A stretch of 64,000 bases of DNA from Dorea_D hominis. Its GTDB lineage: Bacteria; Bacillota; Clostridia; Lachnospirales; Lachnospiraceae. The position numbers were made by a program, and so were the translations under genes. The stretch is taken from assembly GCF_014287705.1 (NCBI RefSeq), contig NZ_JACOOY010000007.1, positions 1-64,000 of the forward strand, given 5' to 3'. Below, one piece after another: positions 49,872 through 59,730 of this stretch; the stretch's first letter is position 1; each line of letters begins with the position of its first letter. A model generated the notes under the pieces. That model did not search any database and was not told the DNA's origin. It saw only the letters and a list, made by a program, of their open reading frames with translations.

Positions 49872-51944
49872 ATGTTTTGTGCAAATTGTGGCTCTGAGCT
49901 GGAAAAGGGTGCCAGATTCTGTCCGGAATGTGGTGCACCGGTAGAACCGGTACAGCCGGAGAAAACCGTACAGAATCCGGGAAATACACAGGCATCCGGA
50001 CAGATACCACCAGCAGGTGGAAGAACAACATCCGGACAGACACCGGCATCACCGAAGAAGAATCAGACAGTTATTATTGCAGCGGTTATCGCAGCAGTTG
50101 TATTGATTATCGGTGGCGGCTTATTATATGGGACGGTTGGTCTTGCATGGCAGAAGAACAGTGCAGTGTCAAAGATTGAGAAAGCCGGTCTTAAAGATTA
50201 TCAGTCGGAAGAAGCAAGGCTGGCAGCAGAATGGGAGAATCTTGGTGTACTGGATTTTGGCGGTAAAAGAGCTGTTGTTAAAGAACTGAAAGAACTTAAA
50301 AAAGGTGTGGATGCATTTCAGGACTGTGCGTCAGAACTGTCAGAGATGGAGAAAGAGAAAAAACAGTATGATCTGGATTCTGAAAGTTACAGCGCATATG
50401 AAAGTGCATTAAAAGAATGTCGCAGTGCAATTAAGAAAAAAGAAGGCAAAAAGACACAGACAACTTATAAGAATGCTGTGAAAGCATTGGAAGCATTAAA
50501 AAGCGCAGATGACCAATATATTTCTGATCAGGTATCTATGTATGAAAATGTAGATCTTTCCGAGGCATCGTCCAAAGAAGTAAGCAGTTATAAGACGATT
50601 TTAAAAGAGATTCAGAGCCTGACAAAAGAAAAGACGAGAAATTACAAATCTATCCAGAAAACATTTGCAAAGATGGATCAGGCAATCTATCTGTATATCG
50701 ATCCGAAGAATCCGCTGGATGTTACAGTTCAGCAGGTGGATGCGTCTGCATTTCCGAAGATCCGTCTGTATCTGAGTGTGAAAGATGGCAATACCGGAGA
50801 AGTACCGAAGAAGCTCAGTAATTCGCTTTTCTATATTAAGAAAAAAGATGCAAATGCAAAATATGTGAAGCAGATAATTACTTCTGCCGGACAGTTAAAT
50901 GAAAAAGAAGCGCTGAAGGTAGATATGGTTGCAGATGTCAGCGGAAGTATGGATGGTGGACCGCTGGATGAAGCAAAACAGATCATGTCAGATTTTGTAA
51001 ACAGTGTGCAGTTTGACGCCGGAGACAAAGTGGAACTTACATCATTCTCTACAGGAGTCTGCCTGGAACGGAAATTTACCGATGATGCCAGCGATCTTGT
51101 GAACTGTATTAACCAGTTGCAGACAGAAGAAGAGACCAGTCTGTACGATGCTTTATATACTTCCGTAGAACGTGTTGCGGCGCAGAATGGAGCCAGATGC
51201 GTGATCGCATTTACTGACGGACAGGATAATCACAGTAATTGCAGCCCGGATACCGTGATCCGGACAGCAAACCGTTATCATGTACCGATTTTTATTATCG
51301 GAATCGGAGGTTATGATTACAATGATGCAAGATATATTGCGGAACAGACTGGTGGAGCTTATTATAGTGTTACAGATGTAAATGGCATGAAGAGTATTTA
51401 CGATCAGGTTTATGAAATGGAAAAACAACTTTACATGGTTGAGTTTGAAGACAAATCTGACATGAAGCTGGAAAGTAAAGCAGATATCGAAGCAGGATAT
51501 AAGAGTGTGGAATATGGCGGCTCCTGCAAATACAGCTATACACCGAATGTATTGTTAAGCGCCAAGAGTGCAGATATTTATAAGGATGGACCGGAGGCGG
51601 TTGTGGAAGGTTATCTGAAGAATTTTGCAGAAGCAATGAATACAAATGATTTTTCAAAGATTTCCGGATATCTGAAGAATGGAAGCCCGATTTACAAAGA
51701 ACAGGAGAAATATGTTCAGCGTAAAATTTCTGAACAATTGGATTCTTATGAACTGACAGATGTAAAATACAGCGGTAAGAATAAGTGCAAGATTTCTACA
51801 AGAGAGACTTATTATGTGCAGGTGGCAGGTAAACCGCTGCAGCTTATGACACAGGAGTGTACTTATGTGCTTGAGAAAAATGGAAATGACTGGGAGATGA
51901 CATCTTTCGCAGATATTAAAGTTACAGACCGGATCAATCAGTAA
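49872..51944 (+). CDS. Zinc-ribbon membrane protein with von Willebrand factor A domain
   Basis: A 690-residue protein: an N-terminal zinc ribbon (CANCGSELEKGARFCPECG), a Pro/Thr/Gly linker, one membrane helix at about 72-95, a helical region, and a vWA domain from about 355 with an intact MIDAS (DVSGSM, TSLYD, FTDGQDNH). A C-terminal ~110-residue domain resembles the SnoaL/NTF2-like or TcaA-type tails found in such proteins. The ribbon should be cytoplasmic and the vWA domain outside. GGAGGAGG at 49857-49864 supports ATG 49872, two bases after the amidase stop, suggesting a joint envelope role. Confidence 0.85.
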   Translation: MFCANCGSELEKGARFCPECGAPVEPVQPEKTVQNPGNTQASGQIPPAGGRTTSGQTPASPKKNQTVIIAAVIAAVVLIIGGGLLYGTVGLAWQKNSAVSKIEKAGLKDYQSEEARLAAEWENLGVLDFGGKRAVVKELKELKKGVDAFQDCASELSEMEKEKKQYDLDSESYSAYESALKECRSAIKKKEGKKTQTTYKNAVKALEALKSADDQYISDQVSMYENVDLSEASSKEVSSYKTILKEIQSLTKEKTRNYKSIQKTFAKMDQAIYLYIDPKNPLDVTVQQVDASAFPKIRLYLSVKDGNTGEVPKKLSNSLFYIKKKDANAKYVKQIITSAGQLNEKEALKVDMVADVSGSMDGGPLDEAKQIMSDFVNSVQFDAGDKVELTSFSTGVCLERKFTDDASDLVNCINQLQTEEETSLYDALYTSVERVAAQNGARCVIAFTDGQDNHSNCSPDTVIRTANRYHVPIFIIGIGGYDYNDARYIAEQTGGAYYSVTDVNGMKSIYDQVYEMEKQLYMVEFEDKSDMKLESKADIEAGYKSVEYGGSCKYSYTPNVLLSAKSADIYKDGPEAVVEGYLKNFAEAMNTNDFSKISGYLKNGSPIYKEQEKYVQRKISEQLDSYELTDVKYSGKNKCKISTRETYYVQVAGKPLQLMTQECTYVLEKNGNDWEMTSFADIKVTDRINQ

Positions 51945-51991
51945 ATGCCTGTCTGGCACGAAGATTGCAGAGGATGGAAGAGGAAACTCTG

Positions 51992-52045
51992 AAATGAAAA
52001 TATTCAAAACAGGGTGTTGACAAAGTTAAAATCCAGGGATATAAT
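51992..52045 (+). promoter_or_regulatory. Consensus promoter of yitT with upstream A/T element
   Basis: TTGACA (52017-52022) and TATAAT (52040-52045), spacer 17: a perfect sigma-A consensus. AAATGAAAATATTCAAAA (51992-52009) lies directly upstream, identical to 35131-35148, and could act as an UP element or regulator site. Confidence 0.85.
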
Positions 52046-52152
52046 GTGAAACATAAGAGCAGTTGCGAATTATATTTTTATAGTTTGCAGCTGTTTTTTT
52101 GTCGTTTTGACGTATGGAAGAAAGATATAAATTCAGATGGGAGGTTATCAAA

Positions 52153-53028
52153 ATGAAAAAAATGAACTGGAAAGAATTGATGATTGATGTTTTGGTGGAT
52201 ATTGTAGCGGGTATGATCATTGCAATCGGTATTTACAATTTTGCTTTAAATGCGAATTTTCCGGTAGCAGGATTTTCTGGTATTGCGATTATCTTATATC
52301 ACCTGTTTGGTATCCCGGTTGGAGCCGGTACAATTTTGTTAAATATCCCGGTTTCAATTTTATGTTATAAATTCCTTGGAAAGAAGTTTTTCTTTGTTTC
52401 AGTAAAAACAACGATCATTTCGTCCCTTTTAATGGACTATGTAGCACCGCTGCTTCCGGTATATAACGGCAACAGACTGCTGGCAGCATTATGTATGGGT
52501 GTGCTTTGTGGAATCGGTTATGCGATGATCTTCATGCGCGGTTCTTCCACAGGCGGACAGGATTTCATCAGCGTTTCTATTAAACAGGTAAAACCGCACA
52601 TGACACTGGGCGTGATCACATTTGCACTTGATATTACAACAATCATCCTCGGAACAGTTATCGTATTCAAAGACGTAGACGGACTGATCTATGGTGTGAT
52701 TGTTACTTATCTGATGGCAACTGTAATGGACCGCATTATGTATGGTATTGATGAAGGAAAGATGACACTGATTGTAACAGAACGTGGAGAAGAGCTTGCA
52801 AAAGAGATTGATGCATATTCAGGAAGAGGTTCCACAATCTTAAAAGGTATGGGAAGTTATTCCAAAGCAAATAAAGATGTTGTTATGTGTGCATGCAACA
52901 ACAAGCAGATGTATTCAATTAAGAAACTTGTACATGAATTAGATCCGAAAGCATTTACCATTATTATGGAATCCAATGAAGTTGTAGGAGAAGGCTTCAA
53001 GGAAGAATTGCCGGATATTGATCTGTAG
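52153..53028 (+). CDS. YitT family membrane protein
   Basis: A 291-residue protein with five to six helices in the first 200 residues (GFSGIAIILYHLFGIPVGAG, RGSSTGGQDFIS) and a soluble C-terminal DUF2179 domain (about 205-285: MTLIVTERGEELAKEI). The family is widespread in Firmicutes without a settled function. GGGAGG at 52139-52144 selects ATG 52153 over an earlier in-frame ATG at 52114. It is transcribed alone from a consensus promoter. A TCGAGCAGA/TCTGCTCGA hairpin lies downstream at 53093-53116. Confidence 0.9.
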   Translation: MKKMNWKELMIDVLVDIVAGMIIAIGIYNFALNANFPVAGFSGIAIILYHLFGIPVGAGTILLNIPVSILCYKFLGKKFFFVSVKTTIISSLLMDYVAPLLPVYNGNRLLAALCMGVLCGIGYAMIFMRGSSTGGQDFISVSIKQVKPHMTLGVITFALDITTIILGTVIVFKDVDGLIYGVIVTYLMATVMDRIMYGIDEGKMTLIVTERGEELAKEIDAYSGRGSTILKGMGSYSKANKDVVMCACNNKQMYSIKKLVHELDPKAFTIIMESNEVVGEGFKEELPDIDL

Positions 53029-53154
53029 AAAATATTATATAAATTAAAAAAAGGAACTGTCGTAACAGATGGTTCTTTTTGTTTATACGAAGTCGAGCAG
53101 AAGTTAATCTGCTCGATTTATGGCGACAAAGCAATTACAATGAATAAGAGAAAA

Positions 53155-53182
53155 GGACCATCGCACGTTAGTGCAATAGCCC
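53155..53182 (-). terminator. Terminator of pepT
   Basis: On the minus strand GGGCTATTGCAC and GTGCGATGGTCC pair over 12 positions (three G-U) with a TAAC loop, followed by TTTTCTC. Confidence 0.75.
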
Positions 53183-53203
53183 TTAATATAAATACAGATA
53201 GAT

Positions 53204-54421
53204 TTATTTCGCGTATAATTTTACAACTTCAACAGCTACGTCAACTGTCTGATCCATACCTTCGACTGTGATGTGCTCGTACGGTCCATGGTATGCATGT
53301 CCACCGGTACCAAGGTTCGGGCAAGGAAGTCCTTTGAAGCTTAACTGGCATCCGTCTGTACCACCACGAATTGGCATTACAAGTGGTGTCACATCTGCAT
53401 TCTCACATGCCTGTTTTGCATTGTCGATCAGGTGCATGCATGTCTCAATAATCTCAGCCATGTTGCGGTACTGCTCTGTGATCGTGAGAGTAACAGTGCC
53501 TTCGCCCCATTTTTCATTCAGATCTTTTTCAATCAGGCGGAGTGTTTTCTTCTTAGCTTCAAAAAGTAATTTGTCATGATCTCTGACAATATAATGAAGC
53601 TCTGCTTCTCCGACTTCACCTTTCATACTTACGAGGTGATAGAAGCCTTCGTAGTCTTCAGTTCCTCTTGGTGTCTCCATAGAAGGAAGTGCATTGTTGA
53701 TCTCCATAGCTACAAGACTCGCATTGATCATTGTATCTTTGGAAGATCCCGGATGTACGTTGAATCCTTTGATTACGAAATCAGCTTTGCATGCGTTAAA
53801 GTTTTCATACTGGATTTCACCTTCTGTGTCTCCGTCCAGTGTGTAACCGTAGTCTGCATCAAAACGTTCTACATCGAAATGAGAAGCGCCGGTTCCAATC
53901 TCTTCATCCGGAGTAAATGCAACACGGATCGGTCCGTGAGGAATATTCTCTTCATTCAGATGTTCGATCATTGTAAGAATCTCGGCGATTCCGGCTTTAT
54001 CGTCGGCACCGAGAACGGTTGTACCATCTGTTGTAATCAGTGTACGTCCTTTCAGGCTTGTAAGATGTGGAAAGTTCTGCACACTTAAGACAAGACCGCT
54101 ATCCCCAAGTTTAAGATCCTGTCCGTTATAGTTCTCTGTGATAACTGGTGTGATATCGTGGTCACAGAAATCAGATACGGTATCCATATGAGCGATGAAA
54201 CCGATCTTCGGTTTGTCTTCATATCCAGCTGTTGCCGGAAGTTTTCCATACAGATAACATTGGTCGTCCAGATAAACATCTACAAGACCAAGTTCTTTCA
54301 TCTCTGTCTCCAGGATTCTTGCAAGGTCAAACTGACATGTGGAAGACGGAACAGTGTCACTGTTCTCATCACTAGGTGTACGGACAACAACGTACTTTAA
54401 TAGTCTTTCATAAGCTTTCAT
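53204..54421 (-). CDS. pepT: Peptidase T (tripeptide aminopeptidase)
   Basis: A 405-residue M20 metallopeptidase. Zinc ligands and catalytic residues are visible: FIAHMDT (His78, Asp80), LGADDKAG, TPDEEIG with the general-base Glu, LDGDTEGE, and the final GTGGHAYHGPYE. It removes the N-terminal residue from tripeptides in the cytoplasm. Monocistronic, divergent from murE, with an AAGGGGA site at 54431-54437. Confidence 0.95.
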   Translation of the reverse strand: MKAYERLLKYVVVRTPSDENSDTVPSSTCQFDLARILETEMKELGLVDVYLDDQCYLYGKLPATAGYEDKPKIGFIAHMDTVSDFCDHDITPVITENYNGQDLKLGDSGLVLSVQNFPHLTSLKGRTLITTDGTTVLGADDKAGIAEILTMIEHLNEENIPHGPIRVAFTPDEEIGTGASHFDVERFDADYGYTLDGDTEGEIQYENFNACKADFVIKGFNVHPGSSKDTMINASLVAMEINNALPSMETPRGTEDYEGFYHLVSMKGEVGEAELHYIVRDHDKLLFEAKKKTLRLIEKDLNEKWGEGTVTLTITEQYRNMAEIIETCMHLIDNAKQACENADVTPLVMPIRGGTDGCQLSFKGLPCPNLGTGGHAYHGPYEHITVEGMDQTVDVAVEVVKLYAK

Positions 54422-54588
54422 AAGTTGATTCCCCTTTTCTTGTATATAGTTTCTGCAAAAGATTATAACACATTTGCAGGAAGATGGACAGGAAAATTAT
54501 CCCGGAGCAGTTCTTGTACTGTAGTGGAAAATGTTTTATAATAAGGATTACGAAAAAAATGAATGAAATGATGCAGGAGGCACAACGC

Positions 54589-56049
54589 ATGAAATTAACC
54601 AGTTTATTGGAACGTTTGGAATATGAAGTCCGTCAGGGAAGTGATGAGATCGAAGTGACAGAACTTGTCAACGATTCGCGCAAAGTGACGGAAGGCAGTG
54701 TATTTGTATGTATTAGCGGAGCTGTATCGGATGGACATACTTATGTAGAAGAAGTCGCCGGTAAAGGCGCAAAAGCAGTGATTGTAGAAAAGCCGGTAGA
54801 AGCACCGGAAGGAGTGACTGTTATCCATGTAGATGATACCAGATATGCGCTGGCACTGATGTCAGCGGCTTATTTTGGATATCCGGCAGAAAAACTGCAT
54901 GTGATCGGAATTACCGGTACAAAAGGAAAGACAACGACAACATATATGGTGAAGTCTATTCTTGAAGCAGCCGGACATAATGTCGGACTGATCGGAACGA
55001 TTGAGGCAGTTATTGGAGACAAGACAATTCCGGCGAATAATACAACACCGGAGTCCTTTACAATCCACAAATATTTTGCAGAGATGGTAGAGGCAGGTTG
55101 TGACAGTGTTGTAATGGAAGTTTCTTCACAGGGATTGATGCTTCACCGTACCGCAGGAATCCAGTTTGAGATTGGTATATTCACTAACCTTGGAGAAGAC
55201 CACATCGGACCGAATGAGCACAAAGATTTTGAAGATTACAAACGCTGCAAAGGTATTTTATTTACCCAGTGTAATCTTGGAATTGCAAATGTAGATGACA
55301 AGTGGTACAAGGATGTATTTAAAAATGCAACATGCCGCGTGGAGACGTTCGGATTTTCAGAGGAAGCAGATTTAAGAGCAGTAGATGTGAAACACGTTTC
55401 AAGACCAGGATACCTTGGCATGCATTATCATGTAACCGGACTTCTGGACATGGATGTGGAAGTAGACATTCCGGGAGAATTCAGCGTATACAATTCTCTT
55501 ACGGCAATTGCAGTATGCAGACATTTCAGAGTACCGGAGGAAGATATTAAGAAGGCATTAAAGGCTGCAAAAGTCAAAGGACGTGTGGAAATGATCAAAG
55601 TTGCGGATGATTTTACACTGATGATCGACTATGCGCACAATGCAATGAGTCTGGAAAGTTTGTTAAATACGATGCGCGATTACAATCCGGGACGTCTTGT
55701 AACCGTATTTGGCTGCGGTGGAAACCGTTCCAAGACAAGACGCTACGAGATGGGAGAAGTTTCCGGTAAATTATCTGATTTCACAATCATTACATCGGAT
55801 AATCCACGTTTTGAAGAGCCACAGGATATTATCGATGACATTATTACAGGTATGAAGAAAACAGACGGCAAATATATAGCAATCTGTGACAGAAAAGAAG
55901 CAATCCGTTATGCAATCGAACATGGTCAGCCGGGAGATGTCATCATCATTGCCGGAAAGGGACATGAGACGTATCAGGAGATCAAAGGCGTAAAATATGA
56001 TATGGATGATCGTGTGCTGATCCGTGAAGTATTAGAAGAACAAAAATAA
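54589..56049 (+). CDS. murE: UDP-N-acetylmuramoyl-tripeptide synthetase MurE
   Basis: A 486-residue Mur ligase with the ATP site GTKGKTTT (~122), MEVSSQGL, the carbamylated-lysine region and LMIDYAHNAMS. The DNPRFEEP motif is the form typical of enzymes adding meso-diaminopimelate, which implies m-DAP peptidoglycan. The frame extends to 54484, but AGGAGG at 54575-54580 selects ATG 54589. It lies directly before priA, away from the usual division cluster. Confidence 0.93.
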   Translation: MKLTSLLERLEYEVRQGSDEIEVTELVNDSRKVTEGSVFVCISGAVSDGHTYVEEVAGKGAKAVIVEKPVEAPEGVTVIHVDDTRYALALMSAAYFGYPAEKLHVIGITGTKGKTTTTYMVKSILEAAGHNVGLIGTIEAVIGDKTIPANNTTPESFTIHKYFAEMVEAGCDSVVMEVSSQGLMLHRTAGIQFEIGIFTNLGEDHIGPNEHKDFEDYKRCKGILFTQCNLGIANVDDKWYKDVFKNATCRVETFGFSEEADLRAVDVKHVSRPGYLGMHYHVTGLLDMDVEVDIPGEFSVYNSLTAIAVCRHFRVPEEDIKKALKAAKVKGRVEMIKVADDFTLMIDYAHNAMSLESLLNTMRDYNPGRLVTVFGCGGNRSKTRRYEMGEVSGKLSDFTIITSDNPRFEEPQDIIDDIITGMKKTDGKYIAICDRKEAIRYAIEHGQPGDVIIIAGKGHETYQEIKGVKYDMDDRVLIREVLEEQK

Positions 56050-56058
56050 AGGAGCAAG

Positions 56059-58287
56059 ATGTACGCTGATATTATCATAGACATCACGCATGAAAAATTA
56101 GATAAAGTATTTCAATATAGCATCCCTTCCCGGTTAGAAGGGATGCTTGAGGTTGGAACAGAAGTTGTTGTTCCGTTTGGAAGAGGCAACAAAGAAACAC
56201 ACGGCTATGTTATCGCATTTTCGGAAAAGACAGATTATGATCCGGCAAAGATCAAGGAGATTACAGGAAAAGCGGAAGAAAGTATGGCAATTGAGGGGAA
56301 ACTGGTTGCATTGGCGGCATGGATGAAGGAGCATTACGGCGGAACTATGATCCAGGCGCTGAAGACTGTTCTTCCTGTAAAGAAGAAAGAGAAGATCCGA
56401 CAGAAGCGCACGGTGCACCTGCTTTTAGATGAAGAAGCCGGAAAGCGCCAGCTGGATATTTATCTGCATAAGAACCAGAAAGCAAGAGCCAGACTGCTGG
56501 CAGGACTTCTGGATCAGCCGGTACAGGAATACGAACTGCTGACGAAGAAACTGAATGTGACAGGTACCGTGATCCGCACGCTGGAAGAACAGAAGATTCT
56601 TACTGTTGAATATGAAGATATGCTGCGTAATCCGGTCGATTATCAGAAAAAGACTGGAAAGCAGATCGTTTACACCGAAGAGCAGGAGAGAGCGATCCGT
56701 ACTTTCGTGCAGGATTATCAGGCAGGAAAACGAAAGACATATCTCCTTTATGGAATTACCGGAAGTGGTAAGACAGAAGTCTATATGGAAATGATCGAAC
56801 AGATCGTAAAAATGGGAAAACAGGCGATTGTGCTGATTCCGGAGATTGCACTTACTTATCAGACGGTAATGCGATTTTATGGAAGATTTGGCGACAGGGT
56901 ATCTATTCTCAATTCCAGATTGTCACCGGGAGAACGTTTTGATCAGTTAGAGAGGATCAGACGTGGAAAAGTCGATGTGATGATCGGACCAAGGTCGGCA
57001 CTGTTTACACCATTTTCTGATCTGGGACTGATCGTGATTGATGAAGAACAGGAATCGGCTTACAAAAGTGAGCAGGTGCCAAGGTATCATGCCAGAGAGA
57101 CAGCAGTTGCAAGAGCGACGATGGAAGGAGCGAGTGTCGTGCTCGGTTCAGCAACTCCTTCCGTGGATGCTTATTTTAAGGCGAAGCAGGGAGAATACAC
57201 ATTGCTGGAACTTACCAGAAGAGCGAAGGGACAGAATCTGGCAAGCGTATATACCGTGGATATGCGGGAAGAATTAAAAAAAGGAAACCGTTCCATTATC
57301 AGCGACCGTTTAAAAGAACTGATTGAAGACCGTTTACAGAAGCATCAGCAGATCATGTTGTTTTTGAACCGGCGCGGTTATGCGGGATTCGTTTCTTGCA
57401 GGTCCTGCGGATATGTAGTAAAATGTCCTCATTGCGATGTGTCGCTGTCGGCACACCGCGGAGGGAAATTGGTCTGTCATTACTGTGGCTATGAGACGAA
57501 GCAGATGAACCGGTGTCCCGAATGTGGTTCCGGTTATATCGGAGGCTTCAAAGCAGGCACACAGCAGATCGAGGAACTGATAAAAAGGATGTTTCCGCAG
57601 GCTGGCGTGCTTCGGATGGATCTGGACACAACAAAATCAAAGGACGGACATGAGAAGATCCTGGCTGCATTTGCAAACCATGAAGCAGATATTCTGATCG
57701 GTACACAGATGATCGTCAAAGGACATGATTTCCCGGAGGTGACGCTGGTAGGTGTGCTGGCAGCGGATCTGTCACTGTATTCAAATGACTATCAGTCGGC
57801 AGAACGTACGTTCCAGCTGTTGACGCAGGCAGCCGGCAGAGCAGGCAGGGGATCCGCCGGGGGCGAAGTTGTCATACAGACGTATAGCCCGGAGCATTAC
57901 AGTATCCAGAGAGCGGCAGCTCAGGATTATGATGGCTTTTATGAAGAAGAGATCAACTACAGGAGTCTGATGGGGTATCCACCGGTGCATCAGCTTCTTG
58001 CAGTCTGGATGAGTGGAAGTGAAGAAGAGCATCTGAAGAAAGCGGCAGGATATTTAAAAGAATTTACAGAGCGGCTCAACCGGCAGAAGAAACTGGCGAT
58101 TATCGGACCGACTGCTCCGTTTATTGAAAAAGTAAATGACAGATACCGACAGCTTATCTATATTAAAAGTGAAGAATACAAATTCCTGATCGAAGCAAAA
58201 GATCTTATGGAACAGTATATAGAGATGAATTCAGGCTTTCGAAGCCTTCGGATTCAATTTGATTTTAACCCAATGAGTACAATGTAA
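56059..58287 (+). CDS. priA: Primosomal protein N' (PriA helicase)
   Basis: A 742-residue SF2 helicase for replication restart. The N-terminal 3'-DNA-binding domain is followed by Walker A GITGSGKTE (~235), VIDEEQESAYK (a DEEQ box in place of the more common DEEH), and the zinc module CRSCGYVVKCPHC and CHYCGYETKQMNRCPECG. Later helicase blocks GTQMIVKGHDFP and TQAAGRAGRG are intact. It starts nine bases after murE with AAGGAGC upstream. Confidence 0.96.
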   Translation: MYADIIIDITHEKLDKVFQYSIPSRLEGMLEVGTEVVVPFGRGNKETHGYVIAFSEKTDYDPAKIKEITGKAEESMAIEGKLVALAAWMKEHYGGTMIQALKTVLPVKKKEKIRQKRTVHLLLDEEAGKRQLDIYLHKNQKARARLLAGLLDQPVQEYELLTKKLNVTGTVIRTLEEQKILTVEYEDMLRNPVDYQKKTGKQIVYTEEQERAIRTFVQDYQAGKRKTYLLYGITGSGKTEVYMEMIEQIVKMGKQAIVLIPEIALTYQTVMRFYGRFGDRVSILNSRLSPGERFDQLERIRRGKVDVMIGPRSALFTPFSDLGLIVIDEEQESAYKSEQVPRYHARETAVARATMEGASVVLGSATPSVDAYFKAKQGEYTLLELTRRAKGQNLASVYTVDMREELKKGNRSIISDRLKELIEDRLQKHQQIMLFLNRRGYAGFVSCRSCGYVVKCPHCDVSLSAHRGGKLVCHYCGYETKQMNRCPECGSGYIGGFKAGTQQIEELIKRMFPQAGVLRMDLDTTKSKDGHEKILAAFANHEADILIGTQMIVKGHDFPEVTLVGVLAADLSLYSNDYQSAERTFQLLTQAAGRAGRGSAGGEVVIQTYSPEHYSIQRAAAQDYDGFYEEEINYRSLMGYPPVHQLLAVWMSGSEEEHLKKAAGYLKEFTERLNRQKKLAIIGPTAPFIEKVNDRYRQLIYIKSEEYKFLIEAKDLMEQYIEMNSGFRSLRIQFDFNPMSTM

Positions 58288-58303
58288 ACAGGAGAGAAGA
58301 GAG

Positions 58304-58780
58304 ATGGCAATTAGAAAAATCCGTGAGTTAGGCGATGAGGTCCTGACAAAACCATGTAAAGAAGTAACGAAGATGACACTTCGTACAAAGATTCTGATCA
58401 ACGATATGTTAGATACGATGTATGAGGCGATGGGAGTTGGTCTTGCAGCACCGCAGGTCGGTATTTTAAAGAGAATCGTAACAATTGATATCGGTGAAGG
58501 ACCGATCGTCCTTATTAATCCGGAGATTCTGGAGACTTCCGGTGAGCAGACCGGAGAAGAAGGATGCTTAAGTGTTCCGGGAAAAGCAGGACTTGTGACA
58601 AGACCGAATTATGTCAAAGTAAAAGCACTGAACGAAGACATGGAAGAGATCGTACTGGAAGGAGAAGAACTTCTTGCCAGAGCTTTCTGCCATGAGATCG
58701 ATCATCTGGATGGTAAGATGTATGTTGACCTTGTGGAAGGCGGACTTCACGATGTGGAGCCATATGAGGAGGAAGTTTAA
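58304..58780 (+). CDS. def: Peptide deformylase
   Basis: A 158-residue enzyme with the three family motifs: GVGLAAPQVG, EEGCLSVPG (Cys ligand) and HEIDHLDG (two His and the catalytic Glu). It removes the formyl group from new proteins. The stop shares a base with the fmt start (TAATG), the classic def-fmt coupling. Confidence 0.97.
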   Translation: MAIRKIRELGDEVLTKPCKEVTKMTLRTKILINDMLDTMYEAMGVGLAAPQVGILKRIVTIDIGEGPIVLINPEILETSGEQTGEEGCLSVPGKAGLVTRPNYVKVKALNEDMEEIVLEGEELLARAFCHEIDHLDGKMYVDLVEGGLHDVEPYEEEV

Positions 58781-59712
58781 TGAAAGTCATTTTTATGGGG
58801 ACTCCGGATTTTTCCGTAGGAACATTAGAGGCACTCATTGAAGCGGGACACGAAGTGGCACTTGTCGTAACGCAGCCGGATAAACCAAAGGGACGCGGCG
58901 GCAAGATGCAGTATACACCGGTGAAAGAAGTGGCAGTTGCCCACAATATTCCGGTCTATCAGCCGAAGAGAATCCGCGAGCCGGAATGTATAGAAGAATT
59001 AAGAAAATACAATGCAGATATTATGGTGGTTATTGCATTTGGTCAGATTTTACCAAAAGAGATACTGGAAATGACACCGTACGGATGCGTGAATGTGCAC
59101 GCTTCGCTGCTTCCGAGTTATCGCGGTGCTGCACCAATCCAGTGGGCAGTGATCAATGGAGAGAAAGTATCCGGTGTAACGACCATGCAGATGAATGAAG
59201 GGCTGGATACCGGAGATATGTTATTGAAAGTAGAGATTCCGCTGGATGAGAAAGAGACGGGCGGAAGCCTGCATGATAAACTGGCAGAAGCCGGAGCACG
59301 GTTATGCGTAGAGACATTAGATGCATTAAAAGCCGGAACGGTAACGCCTGAAAAACAGGGTGATAGCCCGACCGCTTATGCGAAAATGCTCGATAAGCAC
59401 ATGGGGAAGATTGACTGGAAGATGTCTGCAAAAGAAATTGAGAGACTGATCCGTGGACTGAATCCATGGCCGAGTGCGTATACGAGATGGAATGAGAATG
59501 ATAAAGGAATGAAGATCTGGGAAGCAGAAGTAGCAGAAGGGCAGACAGGTAAGGCTGCCGGTACAGTAGTAGAAGTCGCAAAAGACGGATTCTTTGTACA
59601 GACAGGAGACGGACTTCTGAAAATCACTGCACTGCAGATCCCGGGGAAAAAGAGAATGGATGCGGCAGCATTTCTGAGGGGATATCAGATGGAAACAGGA
59701 ACGGTTCTTTAA
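58780..59712 (+). CDS. fmt: Methionyl-tRNA formyltransferase
   Basis: A 310-residue protein with the N-terminal formyltransferase fold (FMGTPDFSVGTLEAL, then VNVHASLLPSYRGAAPIQWA with the catalytic Asn/His region) and a C-terminal tRNA-binding barrel (RGLNPWPSAYT onwards). It formylates initiator Met-tRNA. AGGAGGAAG at 58768-58776 is its ribosome site inside def. Confidence 0.97.
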   Translation: MKVIFMGTPDFSVGTLEALIEAGHEVALVVTQPDKPKGRGGKMQYTPVKEVAVAHNIPVYQPKRIREPECIEELRKYNADIMVVIAFGQILPKEILEMTPYGCVNVHASLLPSYRGAAPIQWAVINGEKVSGVTTMQMNEGLDTGDMLLKVEIPLDEKETGGSLHDKLAEAGARLCVETLDALKAGTVTPEKQGDSPTAYAKMLDKHMGKIDWKMSAKEIERLIRGLNPWPSAYTRWNENDKGMKIWEAEVAEGQTGKAAGTVVEVAKDGFFVQTGDGLLKITALQIPGKKRMDAAAFLRGYQMETGTVL

Positions 59713-59730
59713 TTTTAAGGAGGAATTACT

